NCBI RefSeq assembly: GCF_001020205.1 | Contig: NZ_CP011663.1 | Coordinates: 1,922,001 to 1,986,000, forward strand | Source of the DNA: Clostridium sporogenes | GTDB taxonomy: Bacteria > Bacillota > Clostridia > Clostridiales > Clostridiaceae | Direction of reading: 5' to 3' | DNA length: 64,000 bases | In this document: in pieces, positions 52,449 through 60,159 of the stretch | How the letters are laid out: each line of letters begins with the position of its first letter | How positions within the stretch are numbered: the stretch's first letter is position 1 | Notes under the pieces: model-generated | Seen by the model: the letters and a program-made list of their open reading frames with translations, nothing else | Told to the model about the DNA's origin: nothing | The model's database searches: none | Translations under genes and position numbers: made by a program

Positions 52449-52964
52449 TTAAACTTCAGTTGTTGTTGGTTGAGTAAATACTCTTGCAGCTAATTCATCA
52501 TCAAGCATATAAAGCACCGCTGGATTAGATTCTGCTCTTCTTAATTTTCTTATTATAGTATTAAAGTTATTTTCTTCTTCTACTTGTTCATCTATAAACC
52601 ATTTCAAAAGACTTATAGTAGCATGCTCTTTTTCCTCAGTAGCAATATCAGTTAAATTATAGATTCTATTTGTAACTATCTTTTCATGATTAAAGCCATC
52701 TTCAAAACATTCTAATATATTATTATATTGAATTTTAGGCTGATCTATTTTTTCGAGTATTACTCTTCCACCCATTTGATTTACATAGTCATAAAATTTC
52801 ATAGCGTGGAATATTTCTTCTTGAGCCTGAACTCTAAAAAAATTAGCAAATCCAGCTAAATCATCTGATTCAGCATAAGAGGCCATAGCTAAATAAATAT
52901 AGGATGAGTAGAATTCAAAATTTATTTGATCATTTAAAGCTTTTAATAATTTTTCACTTAACAT
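52449..52964 (-). CDS. ftnA: ferritin (non-heme)
   Basis: The 171-residue protein is a bacterial ferritin with a four-helix bundle. Ferroxidase ligands are visible: E in NFEFYSSYIYLAMA near residue 17, E-E-x-x-H in AQEEIFHAMKF (about 50), and E in KEHATISLLKWFIDEQVEEENNF (about 94-130). It stores iron and lowers Fenton damage, relevant for oxygen-sensitive cells. AGGAGGAA precedes the ATG on the minus strand. No Fur box was looked for systematically. It is monocistronic. Confidence 0.94.
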   Translation of the reverse strand: MLSEKLLKALNDQINFEFYSSYIYLAMASYAESDDLAGFANFFRVQAQEEIFHAMKFYDYVNQMGGRVILEKIDQPKIQYNNILECFEDGFNHEKIVTNRIYNLTDIATEEKEHATISLLKWFIDEQVEEENNFNTIIRKLRRAESNPAVLYMLDDELAARVFTQPTTTEV

Positions 52965-53380
52965 ACAATTTCCTCCTATAAATAAATTTAGTAACTAAAG
53001 GTATATTTAATAGTAATTATTACTATAATGTGTAATTTTTAATTTTATATACTAATTATATATTAATGTAATTACGTAATCAACAAATAAGTAGTCAACT
53101 CAACAAATATGTACAAAAAATTTAAATATATTTAATAAATTGTTGTGTAAAATATATTAAAATCAGGATTTATAGAGAACAATATGTGATAAATTATTTA
53201 TTCTAGAAAAATATTAAAAAATTTTTTATAAATCTAAAGGAACTAATTATATGAACGAAAAAGATTTATATAAATTATTTATAGAAATTGTTTAAATTTT
53301 AAGAAAAATATATTAAAATAGAAACAATAAGAAATAGTTTTTATTATTAATAAATTTTGGAAGAAAGAAGAGGAAAAAAT
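52965..53380. other. 416-base divergent intergenic region
   Basis: AT-rich, between ferritin (minus) and the CheY-CheX gene (plus). A 14-codon frame with a good site (AAAGGA, ATG at 53251, stop at 53295) may be a leader peptide or a chance frame. A palindrome ATTACGTAAT lies at about 53071. Confidence 0.4.
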
Positions 53381-54235
53381 ATGAAAAATACTAAAGTAGT
53401 TATTGTAGATGATTCTCCTTTTTCAATTAGCATTATAAAAGACATATTAGAGGAAAATGGATTAACTGTAGTTGGAGAAGCAGGGAACTTAGAAGAAGTT
53501 ATAAATGTAGTAAAGGATAAAGAACCAGATATTGTAACCATGGATATGACTTTACCAGGTACAGATGGAATAGAATGTATAAAAGCTATTAATAAAATAA
53601 ATGAAAATGTAAAGGTAATAGTCATAAGTTCTATGATGGATGAAGAAATAGTTAAAAAAGCTAATGAAAATAAGGTTTGTGGATATATTCAAAAACCTAT
53701 AGATCCAGAAGAGCTTATAACGACAATAGAAAAGGTTATTATGAAGGAAGAATTATTTTTACAACTTGAAAATAATTACTTTGAAATTTTTAAAGAATCC
53801 TTTAGAGACACTTTAAATAAATTTACTAAGACTACTGCAGAATTTTCAGAAGATACAAAGTGTACTATTTCAGAAAGCTCTAGAGGTATGGCTGTAGTTA
53901 TAGGTATAATAGGTAATTTTTCAGGAAGAATGATTTTAGATTTATCACAGGAAACAGCTAATAGTATGGTTAATTTTATGTTGAAAAGAGAACCAAAGAA
54001 TATGAATGAGATTTTAAATGTTATTGGTGAATTTTCTAATATTGTAGCTGGAAATGCATGTTCTATGCTAAACAGAAAGAATAAAGTTTTTGGATTAAGA
54101 ATAGCTCCTCCAAGTATATTTTATGGTAAATCCCTTAATATATCTCAAAGCTTACTAGAAAGCTTATCTGTAGAATCAAATACAGAATTTGGGGAAATTT
54201 ATATAAATGTAGGCTTCAAGAGAGGTGAATCATAA
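53381..54235 (+). CDS. CheY-CheX fusion: receiver plus CheC/CheX-type phosphatase domain
   Basis: The 284-residue protein combines a response-regulator receiver (1-120: IVDDSPFSISIIKDIL, phospho-acceptor Asp in VTMDMTLPGTDGI, Thr/Ser switch VISS, Lys in IQKPI) with a CheX-like domain (about 125-284, ExxN motif in EFSNIVAGN). CheX dephosphorylates CheY-P, so this looks like a self-contained, phosphorylation-controlled phosphatase or a linked signal sink. An in-frame TTG at 53357 lies ahead of AGAAGAGG, so the ATG at 53381 is chosen. It overlaps the next gene by one base. Confidence 0.9.
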   Translation: MKNTKVVIVDDSPFSISIIKDILEENGLTVVGEAGNLEEVINVVKDKEPDIVTMDMTLPGTDGIECIKAINKINENVKVIVISSMMDEEIVKKANENKVCGYIQKPIDPEELITTIEKVIMKEELFLQLENNYFEIFKESFRDTLNKFTKTTAEFSEDTKCTISESSRGMAVVIGIIGNFSGRMILDLSQETANSMVNFMLKREPKNMNEILNVIGEFSNIVAGNACSMLNRKNKVFGLRIAPPSIFYGKSLNISQSLLESLSVESNTEFGEIYINVGFKRGES

Positions 54236-54696
54236 TGGATGTAAAATATATTAATCCTTTTATAGATTCTTTTTACAATATATTACCTCAAATTGGTTTT
54301 TCTAATGTTACAAGAGAGGAGGTTACTGTAAAAAATAGTGTAGAAAGTTTAGGAATACTTATAAATTTAGGTATTGTAGGAGATATTAAAGGGAATATTG
54401 TGTATAATATACAAGGGGAAAATGGTAAAAAAATAGCTTCAAAAATGATGATGGGTCTTCCTGTGGAAGAACTAAATGAAATGGCTCAAAGTGCTCTTTC
54501 TGAACTTTCAAATATGCTTACAGCTAACGCTAGTATAAATTTTTCCAATATAGGAATTAATGTTAATATATCTACACCTACCTTAATGTATGGGCAGGAT
54601 ATAAAAATAAAATTAAATACGGATAAAATATTAAATATCAAAATAGTGGCAGATGATATTCCTATAGATGTAAATGTGGCTTTTGAGAAAATTTAA
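54235..54696 (+). CDS. cheX: CheX-type chemotaxis phosphatase
   Basis: The 153-residue protein is a CheX/CheC-family phosphatase. The catalytic signature ExxN occurs as SALSELSNMLTANAS (about residues 85-99) and the domain opens with the helix VKYINPFIDSFYNILPQ. Its ATG overlaps the stop of the CheY-CheX gene (TAATG), so the two are translated together. It would dephosphorylate CheY-P and set motor bias. The pairing of a fusion and a free CheX in one operon is unusual. Confidence 0.9.
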   Translation: MDVKYINPFIDSFYNILPQIGFSNVTREEVTVKNSVESLGILINLGIVGDIKGNIVYNIQGENGKKIASKMMMGLPVEELNEMAQSALSELSNMLTANASINFSNIGINVNISTPTLMYGQDIKIKLNTDKILNIKIVADDIPIDVNVAFEKI

Positions 54697-54817
54697 ATAA
54701 AATCTCTAGATTGAAGATTGATAAAGTATATTTTTATAAATGACTAATTAGATATGAATAGGTAAATACTATATAATTAATTTATAAGTATTAAAAATCC
54801 TTAAATTTGTTTAATAT

Positions 54818-54853
54818 AAATAAGCACTTATAATTTTAAATAAGTGCTTATTT
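54818..54853. terminator. bidirectional terminator
   Basis: AAATAAGCACTTA pairs perfectly with TAAGTGCTTATTT between cheX and the convergent YjiH-like gene. Confidence 0.78.
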
Positions 54854-54944
54854 TAAAATTATTCTAATAGTGTTTTAAAATATAAATCTATTAAATTGCT
54901 ATTAGAATGCTTTAAATGTTTATTTTTAATATATAATATATTTT

Positions 54945-56306
54945 TTAAAATAATATGTGAGCTACTAAAGTAATGATAGGTAAAGTTACTAAGGTTCTTT
55001 CCAGGAATATAATAAATAAATCTTTTAATGTAATTGGTATTTTAGAGCCTAATAAAAGTCCACCAACCTCAGATATATAAATTAATTGTGTAACAGAAAG
55101 GCAGGCTATTATAAATCTTGTCATTTCACTTTGAATAATTGCTCCTCCAATAACTGAAGGTAAAAACATATCTGCAAAGCCAACTATAATTGTTTGAGAA
55201 GCTAACGTAGCTTCAGGTATTTTTAATAAATTAAGAATAGGTATAAAAGGAACTCCTAACCACTTAAAAATTGGAGTATATTCAGCTAATATAAGAGCTG
55301 ATGTGCCCATACCCATAACCACGGGAGTTACACCTAAAAGCATATCTAATACATTTTTCAAACCGTTTTTTATAAAATTAGTAGCATCAGTATTTGATTT
55401 AGCTTTAGCAACAGCTTTTTCAAGTCCCCAGGTAAAAGGAGTATATCCTTCTGGAAGGACTTCAGAATTTTTACTTTCTCCACCGTTTAAATAAGTATCT
55501 GGTTTTTTTGAAAGAGGTGGTATACGAGGAATTAAGATAGCTGCTACGATACCAGATAAACAAACTGTTAAATAAAAAGGCACAAACATATGGCTAAGTT
55601 TAACTTGAGAGATTACAGCTAAGCAAAAGGTTATAGAAACTGCTGAGAAGGTTGTCCCTATAACTGTAGCTTCTCTTTCACTATAGTAACCTTCTTCATA
55701 TTGTTTACTAGTAAGTAATACACCAATAGTACCATCACCAAGCCAAGAAGCCATACAATCTATAGAAGAACGGCCTGGTAAATTAAATATTGGTCTCATT
55801 ACTCTAGTAAGTAATGCCCCAACAAATTCTAATAAGCCAAAGTCTAATAATAGAGGAAGTAACATTCCGGCAAATACGAATATTGAAAATAATAGAGGGA
55901 GTAAATCATAGAGTAATAACCCACCTGTATTCTCAGACCATATCCATTCAGGCCCTATTTTAAATAATGCACAGATAATAAATATAAAACCTAATATTCT
56001 AATTAATGCCCATAAAGGTGATACATTGAATAAATTATTAAAAAATTTATTTTCTAATATAGCCTTAGGTTTAAATAATTTAGTAATTATAGTGAAAATA
56101 AAAGTAATTCCTATACTTATTACCATAAATTGAGGTAGTATACTACCTAATGCAGATAAAACAGCGTTTGAAAGTAGTGCGATGGGGATTGTTATTCCAT
56201 CTCCTGATTTAACAGGAATTATAAATAATATAAGACCTATTAAGGATGGGAAAATAAATTTAAATAATTCATTAAATGAATATTTGTTATTTTTTTGATT
56301 TTCCAA
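54945..56306 (-). CDS. YjiH-family membrane protein with nucleoside-recognition (Gate) domains
   Basis: The 453-residue protein has about ten hydrophobic segments and the YjiH/Gate features: FIFPSLIGLILFIIPVK near the start, GRSSIDCMASWLGDGTIGVLLTSKQYEEGYYSEREATVIGTTFSAVS (about 180-225) with the conserved Gly-Asp-Gly, and VGFADMFLPSVIGG near residue 375. The E. coli YjiH relative is of unknown function; the family is thought to move nucleosides or small metabolites, and some clostridial members sit near peptide metabolism genes. The start is TTG with AAAGGAGA seven bases upstream. A near-perfect CodY box lies about 200 bases upstream. Confidence 0.85.
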   Translation of the reverse strand: MENQKNNKYSFNELFKFIFPSLIGLILFIIPVKSGDGITIPIALLSNAVLSALGSILPQFMVISIGITFIFTIITKLFKPKAILENKFFNNLFNVSPLWALIRILGFIFIICALFKIGPEWIWSENTGGLLLYDLLPLLFSIFVFAGMLLPLLLDFGLLEFVGALLTRVMRPIFNLPGRSSIDCMASWLGDGTIGVLLTSKQYEEGYYSEREATVIGTTFSAVSITFCLAVISQVKLSHMFVPFYLTVCLSGIVAAILIPRIPPLSKKPDTYLNGGESKNSEVLPEGYTPFTWGLEKAVAKAKSNTDATNFIKNGLKNVLDMLLGVTPVVMGMGTSALILAEYTPIFKWLGVPFIPILNLLKIPEATLASQTIIVGFADMFLPSVIGGAIIQSEMTRFIIACLSVTQLIYISEVGGLLLGSKIPITLKDLFIIFLERTLVTLPIITLVAHILF

Positions 56307-56503
56307 AAACTCATCTCCTTTGCAATTTTTTATTCATATTAGTTAAAATTATAATGTATAATTATAATAAAATCAAGTTGAATCAAGAAAAGAAGTGTAG
56401 GAATATCAAGGTTTGCAATGAATGATTAATTTCATTACGTATAATTATTCAAAACAAAGTGTTTTTATTATTGCAAAATATAGGCTGATGCCTTTAAAGT
56501 TGG

Positions 56504-56518
56504 ATTTTTCTGAAAATT
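56504..56518. promoter_or_regulatory. CodY-type box
   Basis: ATTTTTCTGAAAATT differs from the CodY consensus AATTTTCWGAAAATT at one of 15 positions. It is 198 bases ahead of the YjiH-type gene. CodY represses when branched-chain amino acids and GTP are high. Confidence 0.6.
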
Positions 56519-56626
56519 TATACACTAAATAAATTAATCTAGAATTTAATAAAGATAATCTTAAAACTTAAATTAATCGTACTCTGATTTATATACAGTG
56601 TATAAAAATGCGACAAACATTATTAT

Positions 56627-56665
56627 AATCTCAAATTGATATTTAAATTATACCATTTTGAGATT
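56627..56665. repeat. inverted repeat 40-78 bases before the sigma-54 promoter
   Basis: AATCTCAAA (56627-56635) and TTTGAGATT (56657-56665) form perfect 9-base arms 21 bases apart. Its position suits an enhancer site for a sigma-54 activator, or it may form an RNA hairpin. Confidence 0.45.
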
Positions 56666-56704
56666 GAAAAGCATAAATCTTTATTGCGTTTAGTCTTTAA
56701 GTAC

Positions 56705-56721
56705 TTGGCATGAATTTTGCT
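56705..56721 (+). promoter_or_regulatory. sigma-54 (RpoN) promoter
   Basis: TTGGCATGAATTTTGCT matches the -24/-12 consensus YTGGCACGRNNNTTGCW at 16 of 17 positions, with the invariant GG and GC exactly ten bases apart. Transcription would start near 56733. No recognisable gene begins within 300 bases on this strand except the spore-protein pair. Confidence 0.75.
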
Positions 56722-56732
56722 ATTTATATAAA

Positions 56733-56871
56733 TGGGGTTAATAATGGTTTGATTTATATATTATATAATGATTTCCTTCTTACTTAATTAATATGTTTTA
56801 GAAATTCCTTATAGAAATATATTAATGTATCTTTATTATTTATTAAAGAGCTTTGCTCTTTAATTTTTTTT
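56733..56871 (+). ncRNA. candidate sigma-54-driven small RNA
   Basis: The span runs from the predicted start after the sigma-54 promoter to the last T of a strong terminator. It is about 139 bases and holds no ORF of more than a few codons with a ribosome-binding site (one frame from 56743 reads six codons to TGA). A short regulatory RNA, or the remains of a deleted gene, could explain it. No family is recognised. Confidence 0.45.
56843..56871 (+). terminator. strong intrinsic terminator
   Basis: TTAAAGAGC-TTT-GCTCTTTAA is a perfect nine-base-pair stem with a three-base loop, followed by eight T in a row. Confidence 0.82.
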
Positions 56872-57044
56872 GTTTACATATATTATATTTAAGGTTATAT
56901 ACAATATATGTATTAAAAGTAAAACTTAATCATAGTTACCTTTAGTTTTATATAATAATAAATTTAAAACTACACATACTTATAATACAAAACTTAATAA
57001 AGCATAAATAAAAACAAAAGACAAATAAATAGGAGGTAATATTT

Positions 57045-57248
57045 ATGGCAAGTAATAAGAATTCTAATAATTTAGTAGTTCCAGAAGCACAGCATGGATT
57101 AAATCAATTAAAAATGGAAGTTGCAAATGAAGTGGGAATAGCAAACTATGATTCAATGGATAAAGGAAACTTAACTTCAAGACAAAATGGATATGTAGGC
57201 GGAAATATGGTTAAAAAAATGGTAGAAGCTTACGAAAGAAATCTATAA
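57045..57248 (+). CDS. alpha/beta-type small acid-soluble spore protein, first copy
   Basis: The 67-residue protein is a complete alpha/beta SASP, which coats spore DNA and protects it from UV and heat, then is degraded on germination. Seen: LVVPEAQHGLNQLKMEVANEVGIANY, the first conserved helix with the germination-protease site region around EVGI, and LTSRQNGYVGGNMVKKMVEAYERNL, the second DNA-binding helix. AGGAGGT precedes the ATG. It is transcribed in the forespore in relatives; a CATACTT -10-like sequence at 56975 fits sigma-G weakly. A near-identical copy follows 59 bases later. Confidence 0.95.
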   Translation: MASNKNSNNLVVPEAQHGLNQLKMEVANEVGIANYDSMDKGNLTSRQNGYVGGNMVKKMVEAYERNL

Positions 57249-57307
57249 ACTAAATAGAAATGTTAAAAATAAAATTTCAAGATATGTGTATAAGGAGGTA
57301 ATATATC

Positions 57308-57508
57308 ATGGCAAATAGAAATTCTAATAAATTAGTAGTGCCAGAAGCACAACATGGATTAAACCAATTAAAAATGGAAGTTGCAAATGAAGTAGGGATA
57401 TCAAACTATGATGCTATGGATAAAGGAAATTTAACTTCAAGACAAAATGGATATGTAGGCGGAAATATGGTTAAAAAGATGGTAGAAGCTTACGAAAGAA
57501 ATCTATAA
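57308..57508 (+). CDS. alpha/beta-type small acid-soluble spore protein, second copy
   Basis: The 66-residue protein differs from the preceding one by only a few substitutions (for example SNYDA for ANYDS and NRNSNKL for SNKNSNNL), so this is a recent tandem duplication or gene conversion. All DNA-binding segments are intact. Its own AGGAGGT site lies ahead of the ATG; the 59-base gap may hold a second promoter. The 57560-57598 terminator closes the pair. Confidence 0.95.
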   Translation: MANRNSNKLVVPEAQHGLNQLKMEVANEVGISNYDAMDKGNLTSRQNGYVGGNMVKKMVEAYERNL

Positions 57509-57559
57509 TAGTTAAAAAATTATATTACACCAAACACACTAATATAAAGCAATTTAGTT

Positions 57560-57598
57560 GAGGAATCATATAAGCGTTTATGTCTTATATGATTCCTC
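57560..57598. terminator. terminator after the spore-protein pair
   Basis: GAGGAATCATATAAG and its perfect complement (15 base pairs, nine-base loop), followed by TTAAGTTT. It may also end the minus-strand HesB-like gene. Confidence 0.8.
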
Positions 57599-57691
57599 TT
57601 AAGTTTATTAGATAAAAATTCAAATGTTTAAATGGGTATTATAGTTGATAAGATATATCTAAATAAATTATTTATATAAATGTATTTTGGA

Positions 57692-58021
57692 TTAACCACA
57701 ACTTGAACAAGTAGAACAACTAATACCTTCTGGTTGTATTAGTGGATCTATAGTAAAACTACCTTTGCCATTTTCTTCGGCACATTGGATTATAAAACCT
57801 CCAAATTCTGAAAAAAGATCCCTATGTACTAGAAATGCTAATTCTCCGATAGGCGATAGTAAATCTTCGTTTGTTTGTTCATCCAGAACAATGTTAAAAA
57901 CAGGACCGCCTCAACCATTTCCAGCTAAAAATATTCTAAATATGTTTGAATTTACATTATTTTCTTCTATAAATTTTTTAAACTCTTTATAAGCTAAATC
58001 ACTCATGTTAACTGGTGTCAT
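57692..58021 (-). CDS. HesB/IscA-like selenoprotein with in-frame UGA (selenocysteine)
   Basis: On the minus strand an ATG at 58019-58021, preceded by GAGGAG, opens a frame of 109 residues ending at 57692, interrupted only by TGA at 57911-57913 (residue 37). The context FLAGNG-UGA-GGPVFNIVLDEQ is the HesB-like motif in which relatives have Cys (GxGCGGP). The C-terminus is GISCSTCSSCG, the Cys-rich tail of this family. HesB-like selenoproteins are a known bacterial selenoprotein group related to the A-type iron-sulfur carriers. A SECIS-like hairpin begins downstream of the UGA. The product would have a redox-active or metal-binding selenolate. Conventional gene calling would split or miss it. 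The rest of the frame is undamaged, arguing against a pseudogene. selA/selB/selD are not in this window. Confidence 0.85.
57875..57910 (-). promoter_or_regulatory. bacterial SECIS-like hairpin for selenocysteine insertion
   Basis: On the minus strand, 19 bases after the UGA, TTGTTC (57886-57891) pairs with GAACAA (57875-57880) around the loop TGGAT. The loop begins 25 bases after the UGA and has G at its second position, both as expected for bacterial SECIS elements, which are loosely conserved. Confidence 0.6.
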
Positions 58022-58648
58022 ATAAACATCTCCTCTATTGTATATAAAATTGTGTTAAAAATAAAAAAATAATAGATATATTATTTTTAGTTTAAATCTA
58101 ACAATATTAATATTATTATATATTATAAATATTTTCAATATACTAGGAGGTTATCTATTAAAAATATTTATAAATAGCTCTAATTTATAAGAGTTTTCAA
58201 ATGATATCTATTATTTATTGTTTGTGTAATCCATATCTAATTGTTTACAAACGATTAGATTCATATAAATATGTAATATTAAAAATAACAATGAATATAT
58301 AATAAATAGATTTAAAAATTAGCTTGGAATACCTTATTTTTAATAATATAGTTATCTTTCTTACAGATGAATATATAATAATTTTAATAAAAATAAAATG
58401 TAGACGAATATAAAATATAGTTTAGAATAAAATATTATTCATTATTATACAAATAAACTGAAAAATAATTTTAAATTAAAATAATGGTAATAAATGTAAA
58501 ATTATGTTTCCACAAACATAATTACATATTGTGAATTAAAATCAATTTAATAATTAATACCATTTTTTTACACATACTGTTAAAAGAATGAAATGTATAA
58601 ATATAGAATTATACATAGTTAAATAATTGATGTTCATTATCAATTGAA

Positions 58649-58762
58649 ATGCAATTGACAGGAATGGGGTGGAATTTTAAAATTCCACTACGATCTAAAC
58701 TGCTAGCTAAACTATATATACTAAGGCATACTGTTCTTAGTGATTATATATATAAGCTATAA
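58649..58762 (+). CDS. possible 37-residue basic peptide
   Basis: ATG at 58649 opens 37 codons (MQLTGMGWNFKIPLRSK, then a Leu/Lys/Tyr-rich end). There is no Shine-Dalgarno site, but the stretch is more GC-rich than its surroundings, so it may be a decayed or foreign fragment. I recognise no family; confidence that it is translated is low. Confidence 0.2.
   Translation: MQLTGMGWNFKIPLRSKLLAKLYILRHTVLSDYIYKL
58669..58688. repeat. 20-base perfect palindrome
   Basis: GTGGAATTTTAAAATTCCAC is its own reverse complement and lies 260 bases upstream of the recombinase gene. It could be an operator. Confidence 0.6.
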
Positions 58763-58885
58763 TGAAGAATGAAGAACGTATATAAAGATACAGATAGTGC
58801 TTATAAATTATATATCTAGATAACAAAACTTATAATATTAATAAAAAAAAGAAGGATTTTATCCCTTTTATATAGAATATTATAA

Positions 58886-58907
58886 TCGCGAAATATAAAT
58901 TTCGCGA
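58886..58907 (+). promoter_or_regulatory. GC-rich hairpin in the recombinase leader
   Basis: TCGCGAAAT-ATAA-ATTTCGCGA: perfect nine-base-pair arms with a four-base loop, unusually GC-rich for this DNA, 41 bases before the recombinase ATG. Confidence 0.5.
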
Positions 58908-58947
58908 AGTTGTTGTTATTTTTAGGCTAAGGAGGTACATATTTTCA

Positions 58948-59928
58948 ATGAAATATAATATTCAACAATTATATGATCCTAATCTTCCTCAAAGATTAAA
59001 TGATTTTTTAAATTATCTTAGAACTATAAAAGGAAAATCAGAAAATACAATTGAAAGTTATAAATTGGATTTGATTATGTTTTTTAGATTTTTTAAATTA
59101 TACAAAGGTATGGTTCCTGGAGAAACAGAATTTAGTGATATAGAAATAAAAAATATAAGTGATGAAGACATTAAGAATATATCATTAACGGATTTGTTCG
59201 CTTTTATATCCTTTGCAGAAAATTATAGAAATAATGGTAGCTATGCTAAAGCTAGAAAAGTAGCCACATTAAGATCTTTCTTTAAATTTTTACAAGGTAA
59301 AGCTAAAATCATAAAGGAAAATCCAGCCCTAGAGTTGGAAAGTCCTAAAATAAGTAAAAGAAATCCTGTGTATTTAACATTAGATGAGAGTAAAAGACTA
59401 TTATCTTCTATAGATGGTAAGTTTAAAGAAAGAGATTTATGTATAGTAACTATGTTCTTAAATTGTGGATTAAGGCTTTCGGAATTATGTGGTATAAACA
59501 TATCTAATATTAAAAATGATGTTTTAACTGTTATAGGTAAAGGAAATAAAGAAAGAACTGTTTACCTTAATAAAGCCTGCATTAAAACTTTGCATGATCA
59601 TTTAAGTGTGAGAAAAGAAATGGGAGAAAAAATAGTTGATAAGGATGCTCTATTTTTAAGTAAAAATTATACAAGGATAAATAAACGTTCTGTAGAGATG
59701 CTAGTAAAGAAGTATGTAAAAAAAGCAGGCTTAGATGGAGAAAAATATTCTCCTCATAAATTAAGACATACGGCTGCTACATTAATGTACAAGCATGGCG
59801 GTGTTGATATAAGAAGCCTACAAATGATATTAGGCCATGAAAACATATCTACAACTCAAATTTACACTCATGTAGATAGCGATAGATTAAGAGAAGCAGT
59901 AAAATCCAATCCTTTAAGCGATGAATAA
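58948..59928 (+). CDS. tyrosine recombinase, XerC/XerD-like
   Basis: The 326-residue integrase-fold protein has an N-terminal SAM-like domain (about 15-125) and the catalytic domain with all five residues: Arg in CGLRLSELC, Lys in GKGNKERTV, HxxR in HKLRHTAA, His/Trp position in GHENI, and Tyr in TQIYTHV (nucleophile). Length and layout fit chromosomal XerC/D or XerA-type resolvases. No phage or plasmid gene surrounds it, and it precedes the lexA region, so a housekeeping role in chromosome-dimer resolution is the first guess; its partner site is not visible here. AAGGAGG lies 14 bases before the ATG. An extra ~17-residue segment near residues 50-70 lengthens the N-domain. Confidence 0.9.
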   Translation: MKYNIQQLYDPNLPQRLNDFLNYLRTIKGKSENTIESYKLDLIMFFRFFKLYKGMVPGETEFSDIEIKNISDEDIKNISLTDLFAFISFAENYRNNGSYAKARKVATLRSFFKFLQGKAKIIKENPALELESPKISKRNPVYLTLDESKRLLSSIDGKFKERDLCIVTMFLNCGLRLSELCGINISNIKNDVLTVIGKGNKERTVYLNKACIKTLHDHLSVRKEMGEKIVDKDALFLSKNYTRINKRSVEMLVKKYVKKAGLDGEKYSPHKLRHTAATLMYKHGGVDIRSLQMILGHENISTTQIYTHVDSDRLREAVKSNPLSDE

Positions 59929-60047
59929 TAAAGATCTATTATTGCCTAAAATATGTTTATTGCTAAAGCTTATTTAAATGATAATGAATTTCAATAGATG
60001 CTATTTCACTGGACCACCCTAACTGTTTATATTATTGCCTTAAAATT

Positions 60048-60099
60048 GATAAAGCACTTTAAAACTCTATACTATATGTATGTTTTAAAGTGCTTTATC
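60048..60099. terminator. bidirectional terminator
   Basis: GATAAAGCACTTTAAAAC and its perfect complement form an 18-base-pair stem between the recombinase and the convergent 60160 gene. Confidence 0.8.
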
Positions 60100-60159
60100 T
60101 TAAATTTTATAATTATAATGCCCTATTCTTCTGTGGTTATATAACAGGATATTATATTT

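Larger units (their letters stand above)
56307..57044. other. 738-base intergenic region rich in regulatory signals
   Basis: No protein gene is apparent. Listed separately are a CodY-type box, an inverted repeat, a near-consensus sigma-54 promoter and a strong terminator that bracket a possible small RNA. A weak sigma-G-like -10 (CATACTT at 56975-56981) precedes the first spore-protein gene. Confidence 0.6.
58022..58947. other. 926-base intergenic region with several palindromes
   Basis: The first 100 bases should hold the minus-strand HesB-like promoter. A palindrome CTAATTGTTT-AC-AAACGATTAG at 58237-58258, an orphan AGGAGG at 58145-58150, a 37-codon frame at 58649-58762 spanning a 20-base palindrome (58669-58688), and a GC-rich hairpin (58886-58907) are visible. 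No protein family is recognised. Confidence 0.5.

Noticed and set aside
57911..57913. TGA as proof of a pseudogene
   Set aside because: The rest of the frame is intact, the stop replaces a conserved Cys, and a SECIS-like hairpin follows; recoding is more likely.
57765..57992. 75-codon frame on the plus strand
   Set aside because: It is the antisense shadow of the HesB-like selenoprotein gene; it has no ribosome-binding site and an atypical residue mix.
58948..59928. prophage integrase
   Set aside because: The recombinase is not flanked by any phage structural, lysis or repressor genes, tRNA or attachment repeat; the neighbours are housekeeping genes.
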